Below, piece by piece: positions 18,283-27,092 of a stretch of 64,000 bases of DNA. The DNA comes from Bryobacterales bacterium (GTDB taxonomy: Bacteria; Acidobacteriota; Terriglobia; Bryobacterales; UBA6623), in contig JAPPLB010000077.1 in the NCBI GenBank assembly GCA_028819575.1, positions 58,162 through 122,161 of the forward strand, written 5' to 3'. The notes beneath the pieces are model-generated. The model was not told the DNA's origin. It saw only the letters and a program-made list of their open reading frames with translations, and did not search any database. A program made the translations under genes and the position numbers. Position 1 is the stretch's first letter, and the number at the start of each line of letters is the position of its first letter.

Positions 18283-18942
18283 CTATCGGGGTTTGAAGGG
18301 AATCTTGCACTCGCCTGCGGAGCCGTTGTAGTTGAGGACGAGATGCTTGATTTTGTGCTTGGGATTGACCTGAAAGAAGAGGAATCCGTTGACCGGCTCG
18401 CGAGTGGGTCCGATGGGTAGCTCGATGGCCGCAAGCCGATCGGCCAAGGGTCCCGTTTGCCGTTGCGACTCGGTTGCCGACGGCACACTGACGCCTCCAC
18501 TGACGCCTCCACCGACTCCGGTCCTTGGGTATGCGCCGGGCAGTCCGGTGCCGGGGAGGCCACCACCAAAGACGGTCCGGTTCTCCTGCGAGAAGACGCC
18601 TCCCCCGGAGCCCCCCTCGCCGAGAACCAGAACGGCTTCACCGGCGATGCGGTCGGGCGATTGCGCTTGGGAGCGCTCGTTGTTGCGATACGAGCGCAAC
18701 AGAAAATCGTCCCTGCTGAGGATCACCTCGGAGTTGTAGAGGGGACGCACCTGCAACTCGACCAGGATGAACTCCCGGTCGAGATCGTCGCCCAGCCGTG
18801 ACTGGATCTCATTCACATCCCTGACAAGACGCGCCCGGAACTCCACGTCGTCGAGTTCGGCGCTTACCCACAGCGGAGGCTCCGCCGCGATAAGCGCCAC
18901 GGCGCCCGAGATGAGAAGGACGGCCTTGCTTTTACTCCACAT
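18283..18942 (-). CDS. Secreted hypothetical protein with Gly-rich linker
   Basis: Protein of 219 residues with a signal peptide (SKAVLLISGAVALIAAEPPLW). The N-terminal half is beta/alpha (VEFRARLVRDVNEIQSRLGDDLDREFILVELQVRPLY) and contains the SRDDFLLRSYRNNERSQAQSPDRIAG block. A Gly/Ser/Val-rich linker (about residues 115-155, encoded by near-repeated codons) joins it to a C-terminal beta piece with FFQVNPKHKIKHLVLNYNG. I do not recognise the family. It ends 175 bases from the sulfatase start, on the same strand. Confidence 0.8.
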   Translation of the reverse strand: MWSKSKAVLLISGAVALIAAEPPLWVSAELDDVEFRARLVRDVNEIQSRLGDDLDREFILVELQVRPLYNSEVILSRDDFLLRSYRNNERSQAQSPDRIAGEAVLVLGEGGSGGGVFSQENRTVFGGGLPGTGLPGAYPRTGVGGGVSGGVSVPSATESQRQTGPLADRLAAIELPIGPTREPVNGFLFFQVNPKHKIKHLVLNYNGSAGECKIPFKPR

Positions 18943-19110
18943 CGATCCTGCAAAAAGCCATGCTGATTATGCCACAAAAACCTGTTTCGCGAAATAGAAT
19001 CGGCTGCCTTGGATGTGCTCTTGAGCACACACGCATCCTGGAGGGGTGGGGTGTCTCAAGCATGTCGTATGCAGGAATCCGCAATTACGCTACCATCGGT
19101 TTCTGTCCTG

Positions 19111-20076
19111 ATGCGCCAAGAGACTGATAGCAAGAGGAAGGGTTTGTCCTGGATTCTTGCCGGAGTGGGCATCGAACTGTTCGGGGCGCTTCTGATCTGG
19201 CAGTCACTGCCCGATTTCGGAGTGCGGACGATTCCCGGTTTGGTCTGTGTCGTACTGGGATCCCTGGTGATGACGTGGGGCTTGGTGAAGCGGGCGCAGA
19301 GAAACCAACCTCGCGTGGAGGCGTCCCCCGCAATCACGGATTGGGCGCCTGAATCCGAGTTGGAAACGCCGACTCCGCGCGCCGTGCGCCTGAGTCCGTC
19401 GGGACGCCGCATGGTCACATGGTGGTTCGTCATGCTGTCGGCGCTGCCTCTATACGCCTATCTCGTCGGTCAACGGGTTACTCCCGTGCGCACCGACTAC
19501 GCGGACGAGTACGTCGAGGGAGTGGCCGTCATTCATGACAAGGTGAAGAGGGAAGGGGCGCGTGGTGATGGGTTCTACATCTATTACAACTTTGAATCTC
19601 CCGAGGCGCCGGGTCGTTTACGCGCGTCGGCTTCCGTCACGGAGAGGCAGTACAGTGCTTTGAAAATCGGCGATTTGTTGCGAGTGTGGTATCTCGCTCC
19701 AAACCCGACCGTCCACGAGTTGCCCGACCTGGAAGAGAAAGCCCCGGCTACGCCGGTCGTCTGGTTTGCAGTGGGGTTGGCCGGACTTCTACTGCTTCTA
19801 TTTGAAGTCATTCGGAGGCGCCATAGGGCCATCACGGTTTTTGGCGTTGCGACTCCGGGAAAAGTCGAGATGCTGCGGCCTCGATGGGCCGGTTCTGTTT
19901 ACACCGTGACATACCGGGCGCAGGGACAAAGGAAAAGCCTGCGGGGAACCGAACGAACCCGCCGGTTGACGGAGGGCGACACGCTCACCGTCCTTTATCG
20001 TGCGGACAAACCCGACCACGCCCTCATCTACCGCCTCGGAATGTATGAGGCGCGAACGGCGGACACAGAGGGTTGA
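19111..20076 (+). CDS. Integral membrane protein, DUF3592-like
   Basis: Protein of 321 residues from the ATG at 19111; ATGs at 19069 and 19009 are alternatives and no ribosome site decides. Four membrane segments: LSWILAGVGIELFGALLIW, TIPGLVCVVLGSLVMTWGLV, VTWWFVMLSALPLYAYLVG and VVWFAVGLAGLLLLLFEVI. Two beta-rich soluble modules follow transmembrane 3 and transmembrane 4, with YIYYNFESPEAPGRLRASASV and a repeated GDLLRVWYLAPNPTVH / GDTLTVLYRADKPDHALIY pattern. That pattern (short beta domain ending 'G..v.V.Y.p.np') is typical of DUF3592. Function is unknown. Confidence 0.8.
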   Translation: MRQETDSKRKGLSWILAGVGIELFGALLIWQSLPDFGVRTIPGLVCVVLGSLVMTWGLVKRAQRNQPRVEASPAITDWAPESELETPTPRAVRLSPSGRRMVTWWFVMLSALPLYAYLVGQRVTPVRTDYADEYVEGVAVIHDKVKREGARGDGFYIYYNFESPEAPGRLRASASVTERQYSALKIGDLLRVWYLAPNPTVHELPDLEEKAPATPVVWFAVGLAGLLLLLFEVIRRRHRAITVFGVATPGKVEMLRPRWAGSVYTVTYRAQGQRKSLRGTERTRRLTEGDTLTVLYRADKPDHALIYRLGMYEARTADTEG

Positions 20077-20172
20077 TCCACCGACCGGAGGCGGTCCATT
20101 GCCGCGGTCAGAAACGCAGGGTTATGCTGTTTGACAACCAATGCCGGTGAGCCGGCGATGTCCAGGGTGCGG

Positions 20173-20574
20173 ATGATGATCGGTCTCTTGAAGCTACATC
20201 ACGTCTCTTTCGCAATCCAAGACCTCGAGCGCGCAAAGCAATTCTTTGGCGGTGTTCTGGGGCTTGAAGAGATAAGTCGGCCGGCATTCCGATTCCCTGG
20301 CGCCTGGTACGCGCTGGGCGACCGGCAGCTCCATCTGATTCAGTCTCCCGATCCCGAGGGGGATCGTCAACGGCGCATCAATCGCGCGGATCATGTGGCT
20401 CTTGAGGTCAGAGACATTCAGGCTGTCCGCAACCAACTTGGGGAAGCCGGAATCGAGTTTCGGGAAGGCGGCAATCGCGACCTCGGCATCGAGCAACTCT
20501 TCTGCCACGACCCGGACGGTCACGTTATTGAGTTTGTGCGCTACCTAGCGGCCGACCAGGCAGCCTCCGGCTAG
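20173..20574 (+). CDS. VOC family (glyoxalase/dioxygenase-fold) protein
   Basis: Protein of about 133 residues from MMIGLLKLHHVSFAIQDLERAKQFF; an upstream start at 20131 would add 14 residues. Two beta-alpha-beta-beta-beta modules are visible. The metal-ligand positions are His in LHHVSF, His in RQLHLIQ, His in ADHVALEV and Glu in GHVIEFVRY. All four are present, so it is probably an active metal enzyme. The substrate is unknown. It is convergent with the F420 operon. Confidence 0.87.
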   Translation: MMIGLLKLHHVSFAIQDLERAKQFFGGVLGLEEISRPAFRFPGAWYALGDRQLHLIQSPDPEGDRQRRINRADHVALEVRDIQAVRNQLGEAGIEFREGGNRDLGIEQLFCHDPDGHVIEFVRYLAADQAASG

Positions 20575-20658
20575 TTTTTCTCCGCCCGCGTGCGGATGAT
20601 ACAGGCGGGAAACACCTGCACCGCTGTCAACGCCGCTTGATCAGGAGGATGTTTCACA

Positions 20659-21420
20659 TCAGCGAAACAGGTCTTTGCCGGGCTCGCGCAGGAGATCGAC
20701 CGCTCTTCCCGAGCCCCCCGAACCAGTAAACCCGTCAACGACGACAACCGGGCGTCCGGCGTCTTTCTGCATGAGGAGGCCGGCCGCAGCGCTAAGTTCA
20801 TCGGCGACCGCGATGCAGGTAGCATTCAGCTCTCTGCCGTGACGGTCGACCCGGCCGCAGTAGTCTTCCAACGGGGCGATTCCCGCCACACCGATAGCGA
20901 CATCCACTTGCCCCACCCTCCACGGCCGGCCGAACGAATCGCTGATGATAACCGCGCAATCCACTCCCGTCGCCCCCATGAGCTTTTCCCGGATCCTCTG
21001 CGCCGAAGTGTCCGGGTTTTCGGGTAACAACGTCGCCATCCGCTCGCCCGTTATGTTCGAACGGTCAACGCCCGCGTTGGCGCAAATGAAGCCGTGACGC
21101 GTCTCACTGATGATGACGCCCTGCTCCATGCGCACGATGCGCCGGGACTGCTGAAGAACAAGCTCGACGAGTTGCGGGTCTTTGTCGAATTCCTCGGCAA
21201 ATCGCCGCGCCCTGTGGGACGGTTCGATGGTTCCCAGGTCGACGGTCTTCCCCTCAGTCTTCGAGACCACTTTCTGGGCGATGACGACGACGGCATGATC
21301 CTTCCAGGAGAGACCTTCCCGGCTCGCCGCCGCCAGTATTTCCTGCGAAACATCATCGCCCGGCTGAAATTCGGGCAGAGTTTCCAGCGCGGTAAGGGAA
21401 AGCTTCAGGATCGTATCCAC
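20659..21420 (-). CDS. cofE: Coenzyme F420-0:L-glutamate ligase
   Basis: GTP-dependent enzyme that adds gamma-linked glutamates to F420-0; 253 residues, the archaeal-type stand-alone length. Characteristic motifs: VVIAQKVVSKTEGKTVDL, HGFICANAGVDRSN, SDSFGRPWRVGQVDVAIG and GRELNATCIAVADELSAAAGLLM. There is no C-terminal nitroreductase-like domain, so it is not the actinobacterial FbiB fusion. It is the last gene of the npdG-cofD-cofC-cofE operon and overlaps cofC by 16 bases. Confidence 0.95.
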   Translation of the reverse strand: MDTILKLSLTALETLPEFQPGDDVSQEILAAASREGLSWKDHAVVVIAQKVVSKTEGKTVDLGTIEPSHRARRFAEEFDKDPQLVELVLQQSRRIVRMEQGVIISETRHGFICANAGVDRSNITGERMATLLPENPDTSAQRIREKLMGATGVDCAVIISDSFGRPWRVGQVDVAIGVAGIAPLEDYCGRVDRHGRELNATCIAVADELSAAAGLLMQKDAGRPVVVVDGFTGSGGSGRAVDLLREPGKDLFR

Positions 21421-22124
21421 GGTGAATACCCGCTGTCGGACGCTTGGTCGCGTCCGATTCGCACACGCCGGGCGCGGTTGAAGGCGTCGATCCTTTCAAG
21501 GTAATCGAGGATATCGTTGTTGCTCGTGGCCTGATTCCCGAGCGTAAGCAGGTCTTGCGGAGTATCCACGTCCAGCGTAATACCCGGCGGACGCATGACT
21601 CGGATTTCAGCCCCGGCTGCGATCCCTGCGTTCCGGTGTCTCTCGAAGCTGCCTGGACCAAACCCACTCGCGATCACGTCGGGAGGAGATCGGACCAGGA
21701 CATTCGTTCCCATGCCATCGCATGAAGGAACAATGATCAGCGAGGGCGTCGGCAGGCGCGACGAAGCCTCCAGGAGTTTTTCGTATTCGCCGGAAGTCGC
21801 CAAAGGGACATCGATCGGCGCCGACAGCACGGTGTGAGCGGCGATCCGCAAAGCCATTTCGACGCCCCTTTCCGCCGAATGGCTATGGCTCAACTGATTC
21901 TGTTCCTTCAAGATCCGAGCGCCTGCGAGTCGAGCCGCGTCGAGCACCGCACTGTCCGTCGAAACCACGATGCGTTCGTCGAGCAGGGAAACGGCCCCAA
22001 GAACGTTCAAGGCCTGTTGATAGAGTCTGCTCGCCAATTCCTCCCGTTCAGCAGGCAAGAGGACGTCTGCGAGGCGCATCATCGAACCGGCGGTTGATTT
22101 CACAGTCAGCACCGCTACTTTCAC
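21405..22124 (-). CDS. cofC: 2-phospho-L-lactate (or PEP) guanylyltransferase
   Basis: Nucleotidyltransferase of 239 residues that makes the activated lactyl/enolpyruvyl diphosphoguanosine used by CofD. The N-terminus MKVAVLTVKSTAGSMMRLADVLLPAEREELA fits the CofC start (usually 'KPxxxAKSRL'). The signature RLA and a C-terminal DVDTPQDLLTLG segment fit the GT-A-like fold. The canonical Lys-Ser-Arg-Leu is varied here (STAGSMMRL), so substrate binding may differ from that of studied enzymes. The start overlaps the cofD stop (ATGA) and the stop lies inside cofE. Confidence 0.9.
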   Translation of the reverse strand: MKVAVLTVKSTAGSMMRLADVLLPAEREELASRLYQQALNVLGAVSLLDERIVVSTDSAVLDAARLAGARILKEQNQLSHSHSAERGVEMALRIAAHTVLSAPIDVPLATSGEYEKLLEASSRLPTPSLIIVPSCDGMGTNVLVRSPPDVIASGFGPGSFERHRNAGIAAGAEIRVMRPPGITLDVDTPQDLLTLGNQATSNNDILDYLERIDAFNRARRVRIGRDQASDSGYSPWIRS

Positions 22125-23056
22125 GAGACGAGAGCCTCCATCACGGTGTGTGCAAGAGCCTCCTTCTGGGGCATACCCGTCATCAGCGTGGGGCAGACAA
22201 CCGCACGCATTCCAAGTTCCTCCACCGCAGCGCTTGATTCCCTGTCAGCCTCATCAAGCACGAAGACGTTCAGGAAATCCTTGTAGAGGCTGGCCACTGC
22301 CAGCGCGGAGGCGTCGTATCCGAGGCTGGTCATCATTTCGGCTGCAGGACCTTTGACAGCACGCCCTCCCACGATGGGACTCACGGCAAGCACGGGCGCC
22401 GCTGTTTTGCGAAGGGCTTCGCGAATTCCCGGCACTGCAAAGATCGGTCCCACACTGATGATCGGGTTACTCGGCGCAACGATCACGGCATCAGCCTGAG
22501 CGATCGCTTCGAGAACACCTGACGCCGGGGCGGCCTGATCCGCTCCCACAAACTCTACGGCTCGGACTACCGGTTTCGCGCCGTTCTTCACGAAGTAGGT
22601 CTGAAAATCCAGCCGCCCCGAATCGGTTTCGAGCCAAGTGCGAACCGGATGGTCGCTCATCGGCAAGATCGTTGATTCCACACCGAGCGATCGAGACACT
22701 CGGCGGGTGACTTCCGACAAGGGGAAACCCCTGCGGAGCAGAGAGGTGCGGAAGAGATGCGTCGCCAAATCACGGTCGCCAAGTTGGAACCACGTCTCCT
22801 TGCTGAATCGGCGAAGCGCGTCCAGCGTGTGAAAACTCTCGTTCGCCTGGCCCCAGCCTCTCGCCGGATCGGCCAAGCCGGCAAGAGTGTAAGTGACCGT
22901 ATCGAGGTCGGGGCAAACGGTCAGCCCATGTAGCTCAAGGTCATCTCCGGTGTTCCCGATAACCGTGACTGTATCCGCCGCAACGACGCGCACCAAGCCC
23001 TCGAGGAAGCGCGCTGCACCGATACCGCCGGCCAGGACGGTAGTACGGGATGCCAT
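22121..23056 (-). CDS. cofD: 2-phospho-L-lactate transferase (F420 biosynthesis)
   Basis: Transferase of 311 residues that joins the activated phospholactyl/enolpyruvyl group to the deazaflavin Fo. Motifs: LAGGIGAARFLEGL at the N-terminus, VIGNTGDDLELHGLTVCPDLD for substrate binding, and NPIISVGPIFAVPGIREAL. All are highly typical of CofD/FbiA. The ATG starts at the base after the npdG stop, and its end overlaps cofC by 4 bases. Fo synthase (CofG/H or FbiC) is not in the window. Confidence 0.95.
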   Translation of the reverse strand: MASRTTVLAGGIGAARFLEGLVRVVAADTVTVIGNTGDDLELHGLTVCPDLDTVTYTLAGLADPARGWGQANESFHTLDALRRFSKETWFQLGDRDLATHLFRTSLLRRGFPLSEVTRRVSRSLGVESTILPMSDHPVRTWLETDSGRLDFQTYFVKNGAKPVVRAVEFVGADQAAPASGVLEAIAQADAVIVAPSNPIISVGPIFAVPGIREALRKTAAPVLAVSPIVGGRAVKGPAAEMMTSLGYDASALAVASLYKDFLNVFVLDEADRESSAAVEELGMRAVVCPTLMTGMPQKEALAHTVMEALVS

Positions 23057-23767
23057 TCAAGCGTCATCCTCGAGACCGGGCAAGCCTGTGAAACGTACAC
23101 CGCTCGAATCGACCTTGTGCCCCAGGTTGAGAGAGATCAGCAGTGCGGCCAGATGCTCGGCGTAACGGGCGTTCTCCAAAGGGCCCGCATCGATGGCGCG
23201 CGCTCCCGAGATCTTGCGGATCCAGTTTCCCGTAATTTCGCGGGCTTCCCGGTCGTCGCCCACAACCAGGACATCCGATTTGACAGGGTTTTCCAGATCC
23301 TGTAGGGCTTTGGCGCTGACGCTGTGCAACGCCGCCGTGACGCGTACCCCGGCGGGGAGATAACAAGCCGCCTGTTGGGCGGCCGAGCCTTCCCACAGCG
23401 GCAGGATATGCGAGAGACGCCCGCCTACCGAGTGTTCCAGGGGCACTGTCGTATCGATCACAACCATTCCAGAGTGCATATATGCAGAGAGGGATTTAAG
23501 AATCCCACGCCGTCCGTTCAGCGGTAGAGCGAGGGCGACCACCGGCGCACGTTGCACCGCGTCCGTGTAGAGACAGGGCTCCACTTCGCACGTTGGAACC
23601 GCCTGCCGCACTAGATCGGCGGCTGCTCGAGCTTTGTGGAGCGTACGCGAGCCCAACAGAACTTGATCGCCTGTCCGCGCCCAGCGCAAGGCCAAGCCGA
23701 GGCCCACGTTGCCTGTGCCAGCAATGATCGCGATTGGTTCAGACAAGATTTTCCACGATTCTCTCAC
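23057..23767 (-). CDS. npdG: NADPH-dependent F420 reductase
   Basis: Rossmann-fold oxidoreductase that passes hydride between NADP(H) and F420. The dinucleotide motif IAGTGNVGLGLALRWARTGDQVLLGSRT contains GxGxxG and the phosphate-binding SR pair for NADPH. The sequence ends PGLEDDA. The start is uncertain: GTG at 23767 is chosen because the conserved fold begins about 11 codons later; an ATG at 23818 would add 17 residues from a segment that resembles the dispersed repeat. It is the first gene of the F420 operon and abuts cofD. Homologues are the FNO family. Confidence 0.9.
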   Translation of the reverse strand: MRESWKILSEPIAIIAGTGNVGLGLALRWARTGDQVLLGSRTLHKARAAADLVRQAVPTCEVEPCLYTDAVQRAPVVALALPLNGRRGILKSLSAYMHSGMVVIDTTVPLEHSVGGRLSHILPLWEGSAAQQAACYLPAGVRVTAALHSVSAKALQDLENPVKSDVLVVGDDREAREITGNWIRKISGARAIDAGPLENARYAEHLAALLISLNLGHKVDSSGVRFTGLPGLEDDA

Positions 23768-23773
23768 CTGATC

Positions 23774-23812
23774 TGCGTTTCTCACCACCTTGTGTGTGGC
23801 AGGGCAGGCTGG
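23774..23812. repeat. Possible remnant of the MITE-like repeat end
   Basis: CTGCGTTTCTCACCACC differs from the repeat end CTGCATTTCTCACCACS at one base and is followed by GGCAGGGCAGGCTGG. It lies between the npdG and EamA starts. The short match could be chance. Confidence 0.35.
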
Positions 23813-23866
23813 ATACAAGGATGTAAGCTTGGCACGCGCATTCTACAATGTCGGCTCGTGTCCGCT

Positions 23867-24787
23867 ATGCGAAGGGACCAGAGTTCACGCCGCTCGGGAT
23901 TATTGCTGGTGGCCGCAGGTGCGAGCCTATGGGGCGTTGACACCGTATTGCGCACCCCTCTTACAGGCGGTCTCTCGAGCAGCGTGATCGTGTTTTATGA
24001 ACATGTGCTTCTCACGATTGCCTTTGCTCCCTACCTGATCATCAAACGACGAAAGCTAACAGGACTCCGCGCCAGTTCGTGGTGGAGCTCTCTCTGGATT
24101 GGTTGGGGTGGATCGGCGCTGGGGACGATCTGCTACACGCAGGCTGTCAAGTTGGGAAATCCAACCAGTGTGGTGTTTCTTCAGAAGCTCCAGCCGTTGA
24201 TTGCCGTCGTCTTGGCCGGATGGTGGCTTGGCGAAAGAGAACCGCTCAGAGCCCGCTTCTGGGTCCGCGCGGGCACTACGCTCTTGGGCGCCTATCTCAT
24301 CTCGTTTGGTGCTAGTCCCGCTTGGGGAGCCTTCAGTAACGCAGAGTGGGTACCCGCTCTTTGGGCCGTAGGGGCAGCGGCCATTTGGGGCTCGTGCACA
24401 GTCGTAGGCCGCTATGCGTTGCCCGACCTTTCGCCGATCCTGCTTACGGCGTTACGTGTGGTGAGCGCCCTGCCGCTGCTCGGGCTCTTGGCTCTTTCCA
24501 GTAAGTCGACTGCCGGCATCCCGATGCCTGGCTCGGATCAGTGGGCGCGGCTTGCCTTGATGGCCTTAATTCCCGGATTTCTGGCCCTGCTTATCTACTA
24601 CCGTGGGTTGGCCAGGACGCCCGCGTCGCTGGCCACCTTCGGCGAACTCTGCTTTCCGGCGGCCGCTGCGTTGCTCAATTGGCTCTTTCTGGGGACGGCT
24701 ATCTCGATCGCACAAGGACTCGGAGTGGTCGTGCTTTGGCTGGCTGTCCTGTGGCCCCGTCGCGAGGGATTCGCCCGGCAAGCCTGA
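23867..24787 (+). CDS. EamA/RhaT family transporter
   Basis: Drug/metabolite transporter superfamily protein of 306 residues with about ten membrane segments, arranged as two five-helix EamA repeats. The first contains LLVAAGASLWGVDTVLRTPL and the second ALWAVGAAAIWGSCTVVGRYAL. The end-of-repeat motif is visible in PTSVVFLQKLQPLIAVVLAGWWLGE and its counterpart in PASLATFGELCFPAAAALLNWLFLGT. The ATG at 23867 is used, since upstream codons are not transporter-like. It diverges from the F420 operon. The substrate is unknown. Confidence 0.92.
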   Translation: MRRDQSSRRSGLLLVAAGASLWGVDTVLRTPLTGGLSSSVIVFYEHVLLTIAFAPYLIIKRRKLTGLRASSWWSSLWIGWGGSALGTICYTQAVKLGNPTSVVFLQKLQPLIAVVLAGWWLGEREPLRARFWVRAGTTLLGAYLISFGASPAWGAFSNAEWVPALWAVGAAAIWGSCTVVGRYALPDLSPILLTALRVVSALPLLGLLALSSKSTAGIPMPGSDQWARLALMALIPGFLALLIYYRGLARTPASLATFGELCFPAAAALLNWLFLGTAISIAQGLGVVVLWLAVLWPRREGFARQA

Positions 24788-24871
24788 TGCTTGCCAAGCA
24801 ACCTGGCGCCGAACCCTCGCACCGAGTGTGTTCACAGGGCTCTGTTATGATCGTGCAACGAGGTCAGACCC

Positions 24872-25729
24872 GTGTTGATGGCTTGGCTCGGCAAACCCAA
24901 GAAACCCGTGGATTCATCGGGGCCGAAGAATGTCCGCACAGAAGGGCTGTGGATCAAGTGCGATTCGTGCCGCGGCACGATCTGGAAGAAGGATCTGGAA
25001 GCTAACCTGATGGTTTGCACGGAGTGCGGTTTCCACTTCAAGGTGGACGCGGAAGCTCGCTTGGCGATGCTGGCGGACGACCGAAATTGGGTGTCCTTTG
25101 ACGACGACTTGCGCACGACGGACGCCCTCAACTTCGTCGACCAACGCTCTTACCAGGACCGCTTGGCCAAGGCGGAGCAGGCTACCGGACTCAAGGATGC
25201 CGTCATTTGCGCGGAGTTCAAACTCAACGGACGGACGGTCATTGCCTGCGTGATGGAGTATCGCTTCATCGGCGGCAGCATGGGCGTAGTCGTCGGAGAG
25301 AAGATCACGCGGGCGATCGAGCGCGCCGCCGCTCGCAGGCTTCCGGTGATCGTCGTCTCCGCCTCGGGAGGAGCCCGCATGATGGAGGGGGCGCTCAGCC
25401 TGATGCAGATGGCGAAAATCTCGGCCGCCCTGACCAGGCTGGGCGCGGTCCGGATGCCATATATCAGCGTCCTCACCGACCCGACGACAGGAGGCGTCAC
25501 CGCTTCATATGCCATGCTCGGCGATCTGAATATTGCTGAGCCGGGTGCGTTGATTGGGTTCGCCGGCCCGCGTGTCATTGAGCAAACGATCCGCCAGAAG
25601 CTCCCCAAGGGCTTCCAGCGCTCCGAGTTCCTTGTCGAGCACGGCATGCTCGACGCCGTCGTGACCCGCAACGATTTGAAGTCGTTCCTGCACCGGGCGT
25701 TGAAGTTCTTCTGCGATCCCGTCGAATGA
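24872..25729 (+). CDS. accD: Acetyl-CoA carboxylase carboxyltransferase subunit beta
   Basis: Subunit of the enzyme that makes malonyl-CoA for fatty acid synthesis; 285 residues. A Cys4 zinc ribbon (CDSC...CTEC, residues 29-51) is followed by the crotonase-fold carboxyltransferase domain with VVGEKITRAIERA, VVSASGGARMMEG and GGVTASYAMLGDLNIAEPGALIGFAGPRVI. GTG at 24872 is 8 bases from CGAGG; ATG at 24878 is an alternative. The stop overlaps the folC start (ATGA), a pairing conserved in many bacteria. Confidence 0.96.
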   Translation: MLMAWLGKPKKPVDSSGPKNVRTEGLWIKCDSCRGTIWKKDLEANLMVCTECGFHFKVDAEARLAMLADDRNWVSFDDDLRTTDALNFVDQRSYQDRLAKAEQATGLKDAVICAEFKLNGRTVIACVMEYRFIGGSMGVVVGEKITRAIERAAARRLPVIVVSASGGARMMEGALSLMQMAKISAALTRLGAVRMPYISVLTDPTTGGVTASYAMLGDLNIAEPGALIGFAGPRVIEQTIRQKLPKGFQRSEFLVEHGMLDAVVTRNDLKSFLHRALKFFCDPVE

Positions 25730-27051
25730 ATTACGCCGCATCCGTCGAATACCTGCTCTCGCTTCTCGGCGCTTTTTCCAATTCACGGTTCGAACTTCAT
25801 CGAATGGAGCGTTTGATGGTCGAGCTAGGCCATCCCGAACGGTCGTTTCGGCCGATCCACATTGCAGGAACCAACGGGAAGGGCTCTACGGCTGCGATGA
25901 TTGCCGCCGCCCTCCACGCAGCAGGGAAGACGGTCGGCCTCAATTCTTCCCCTCACCTGATGCAACTCAATGAACGTATCCGAATCAATAGCACCGATAT
26001 CGGCGATGACGACTTCGCTGCCGCCGTCGAGGAAGTCCGTGCCGCCAACGAAACCATCAGCGCTCGAGAAGGCCTTGAGATGCACCCGACCTTCTTCGAA
26101 TCGGTTACGGCTGCAGCCTTCTGTGCTTTTCGCCGCGCCGGGGTCGAATGGGGTGTCGTGGAGGTCGGTCTCGGCGGACGGCTCGATGCCACCAACGTGC
26201 TCCACCCGGAACTGACGGTAATTACACCCATCGCGCGTGACCACGAACGCATCTTGGGAGACGGGGTCCGCTTGATCGCGCGGGAAAAAGCCGGCATTTT
26301 CAAACACGGCTGCCGTTCCGTTGTGGCCGATCAAAGCCGCGGAGTGTTGGATGAGATCCGCGGACGCGCGGAGGAATGGGGGATCCACCTCATCGAATCT
26401 CGCCAGGCTTGGCAGTCCGGGAACATTTCGAGTGACGAAGGGTTCTATCGGTTCGAAGCAATCCCTGGGCCGCAAGCGGCGGGCGGTCGAGAGCCCTTCC
26501 CGGTCGAGCTGGGGCTCGCCGGTGAACACCAAGTTACAAACGCCTTGACCGCGATCACTTCACTCGACGTGTTGGGAGTGGAAACGGGCGCCATCCGACG
26601 GGGACTGGCGGATGTGTCCTGGCCCGGGCGGCTCGAACGCCTGGCCGGCAAGCCCGAGTTCCTTCTCGACGCCGCACACAACCCCGCCGGGGCCACGGTG
26701 CTGGCGAGTTTCTTGAGAGAACACTGTACAGGCCGGACCATTCATCTCATATACGGGTCCTCGCGTGACAAGCCTGTGGCGCAGATCGCCCAGTTGTTGT
26801 TTCCGTATGCCGATCGGATTGTTCTCACGGCGTCACGGGTCACCCGCTCGATCAGCCCCGACGACTTGCTCAAGGCCGTTGAACACCATCACAATGACCT
26901 CACGATGGAGCCCACGGTCGAAGCAGCGCTGGAATGGGTCGAGCGCCATGCTGATCGTCGGGACTTGATCGTCGTCTCAGGATCGATCTTTCTCGTGGGC
27001 GAAGCCAAAGCGGCTCTGGAGCAACGCGTCGCGGTGCCGGTTGGTCAGTAA
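25726..27051 (+). CDS. folC: Folylpolyglutamate synthase / dihydrofolate synthase
   Basis: Mur-ligase-fold enzyme of 441 residues that adds glutamate to folates and may also make dihydrofolate. The ATP-binding loop is HIAGTNGKGSTAAMIAAAL. The VGLGGRLDATN motif and the C-terminal domain with LLDAAHNPAG are diagnostic. Translation is coupled to accD. plsC follows 41 bases downstream in the same direction. Confidence 0.96.
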   Translation: MNYAASVEYLLSLLGAFSNSRFELHRMERLMVELGHPERSFRPIHIAGTNGKGSTAAMIAAALHAAGKTVGLNSSPHLMQLNERIRINSTDIGDDDFAAAVEEVRAANETISAREGLEMHPTFFESVTAAAFCAFRRAGVEWGVVEVGLGGRLDATNVLHPELTVITPIARDHERILGDGVRLIAREKAGIFKHGCRSVVADQSRGVLDEIRGRAEEWGIHLIESRQAWQSGNISSDEGFYRFEAIPGPQAAGGREPFPVELGLAGEHQVTNALTAITSLDVLGVETGAIRRGLADVSWPGRLERLAGKPEFLLDAAHNPAGATVLASFLREHCTGRTIHLIYGSSRDKPVAQIAQLLFPYADRIVLTASRVTRSISPDDLLKAVEHHHNDLTMEPTVEAALEWVERHADRRDLIVVSGSIFLVGEAKAALEQRVAVPVGQ

Positions 27052-27092
27052 GCCCGGCCGATCAGCAAGGACTCGGCCAAACAGCACGATTC

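Noticed and set aside
20100..20124. Possible further repeat remnant (GGTCAGAAACGCAGGGTTA)
   Set aside because: Only a short, imperfect match to the inverted end with several mismatches and no internal similarity.
20659..23767. Horizontal transfer of the F420 genes from Actinobacteria
   Set aside because: Stand-alone cofE and the gene order do not resemble the actinobacterial fbi set, and base composition looks like that of the neighbours.
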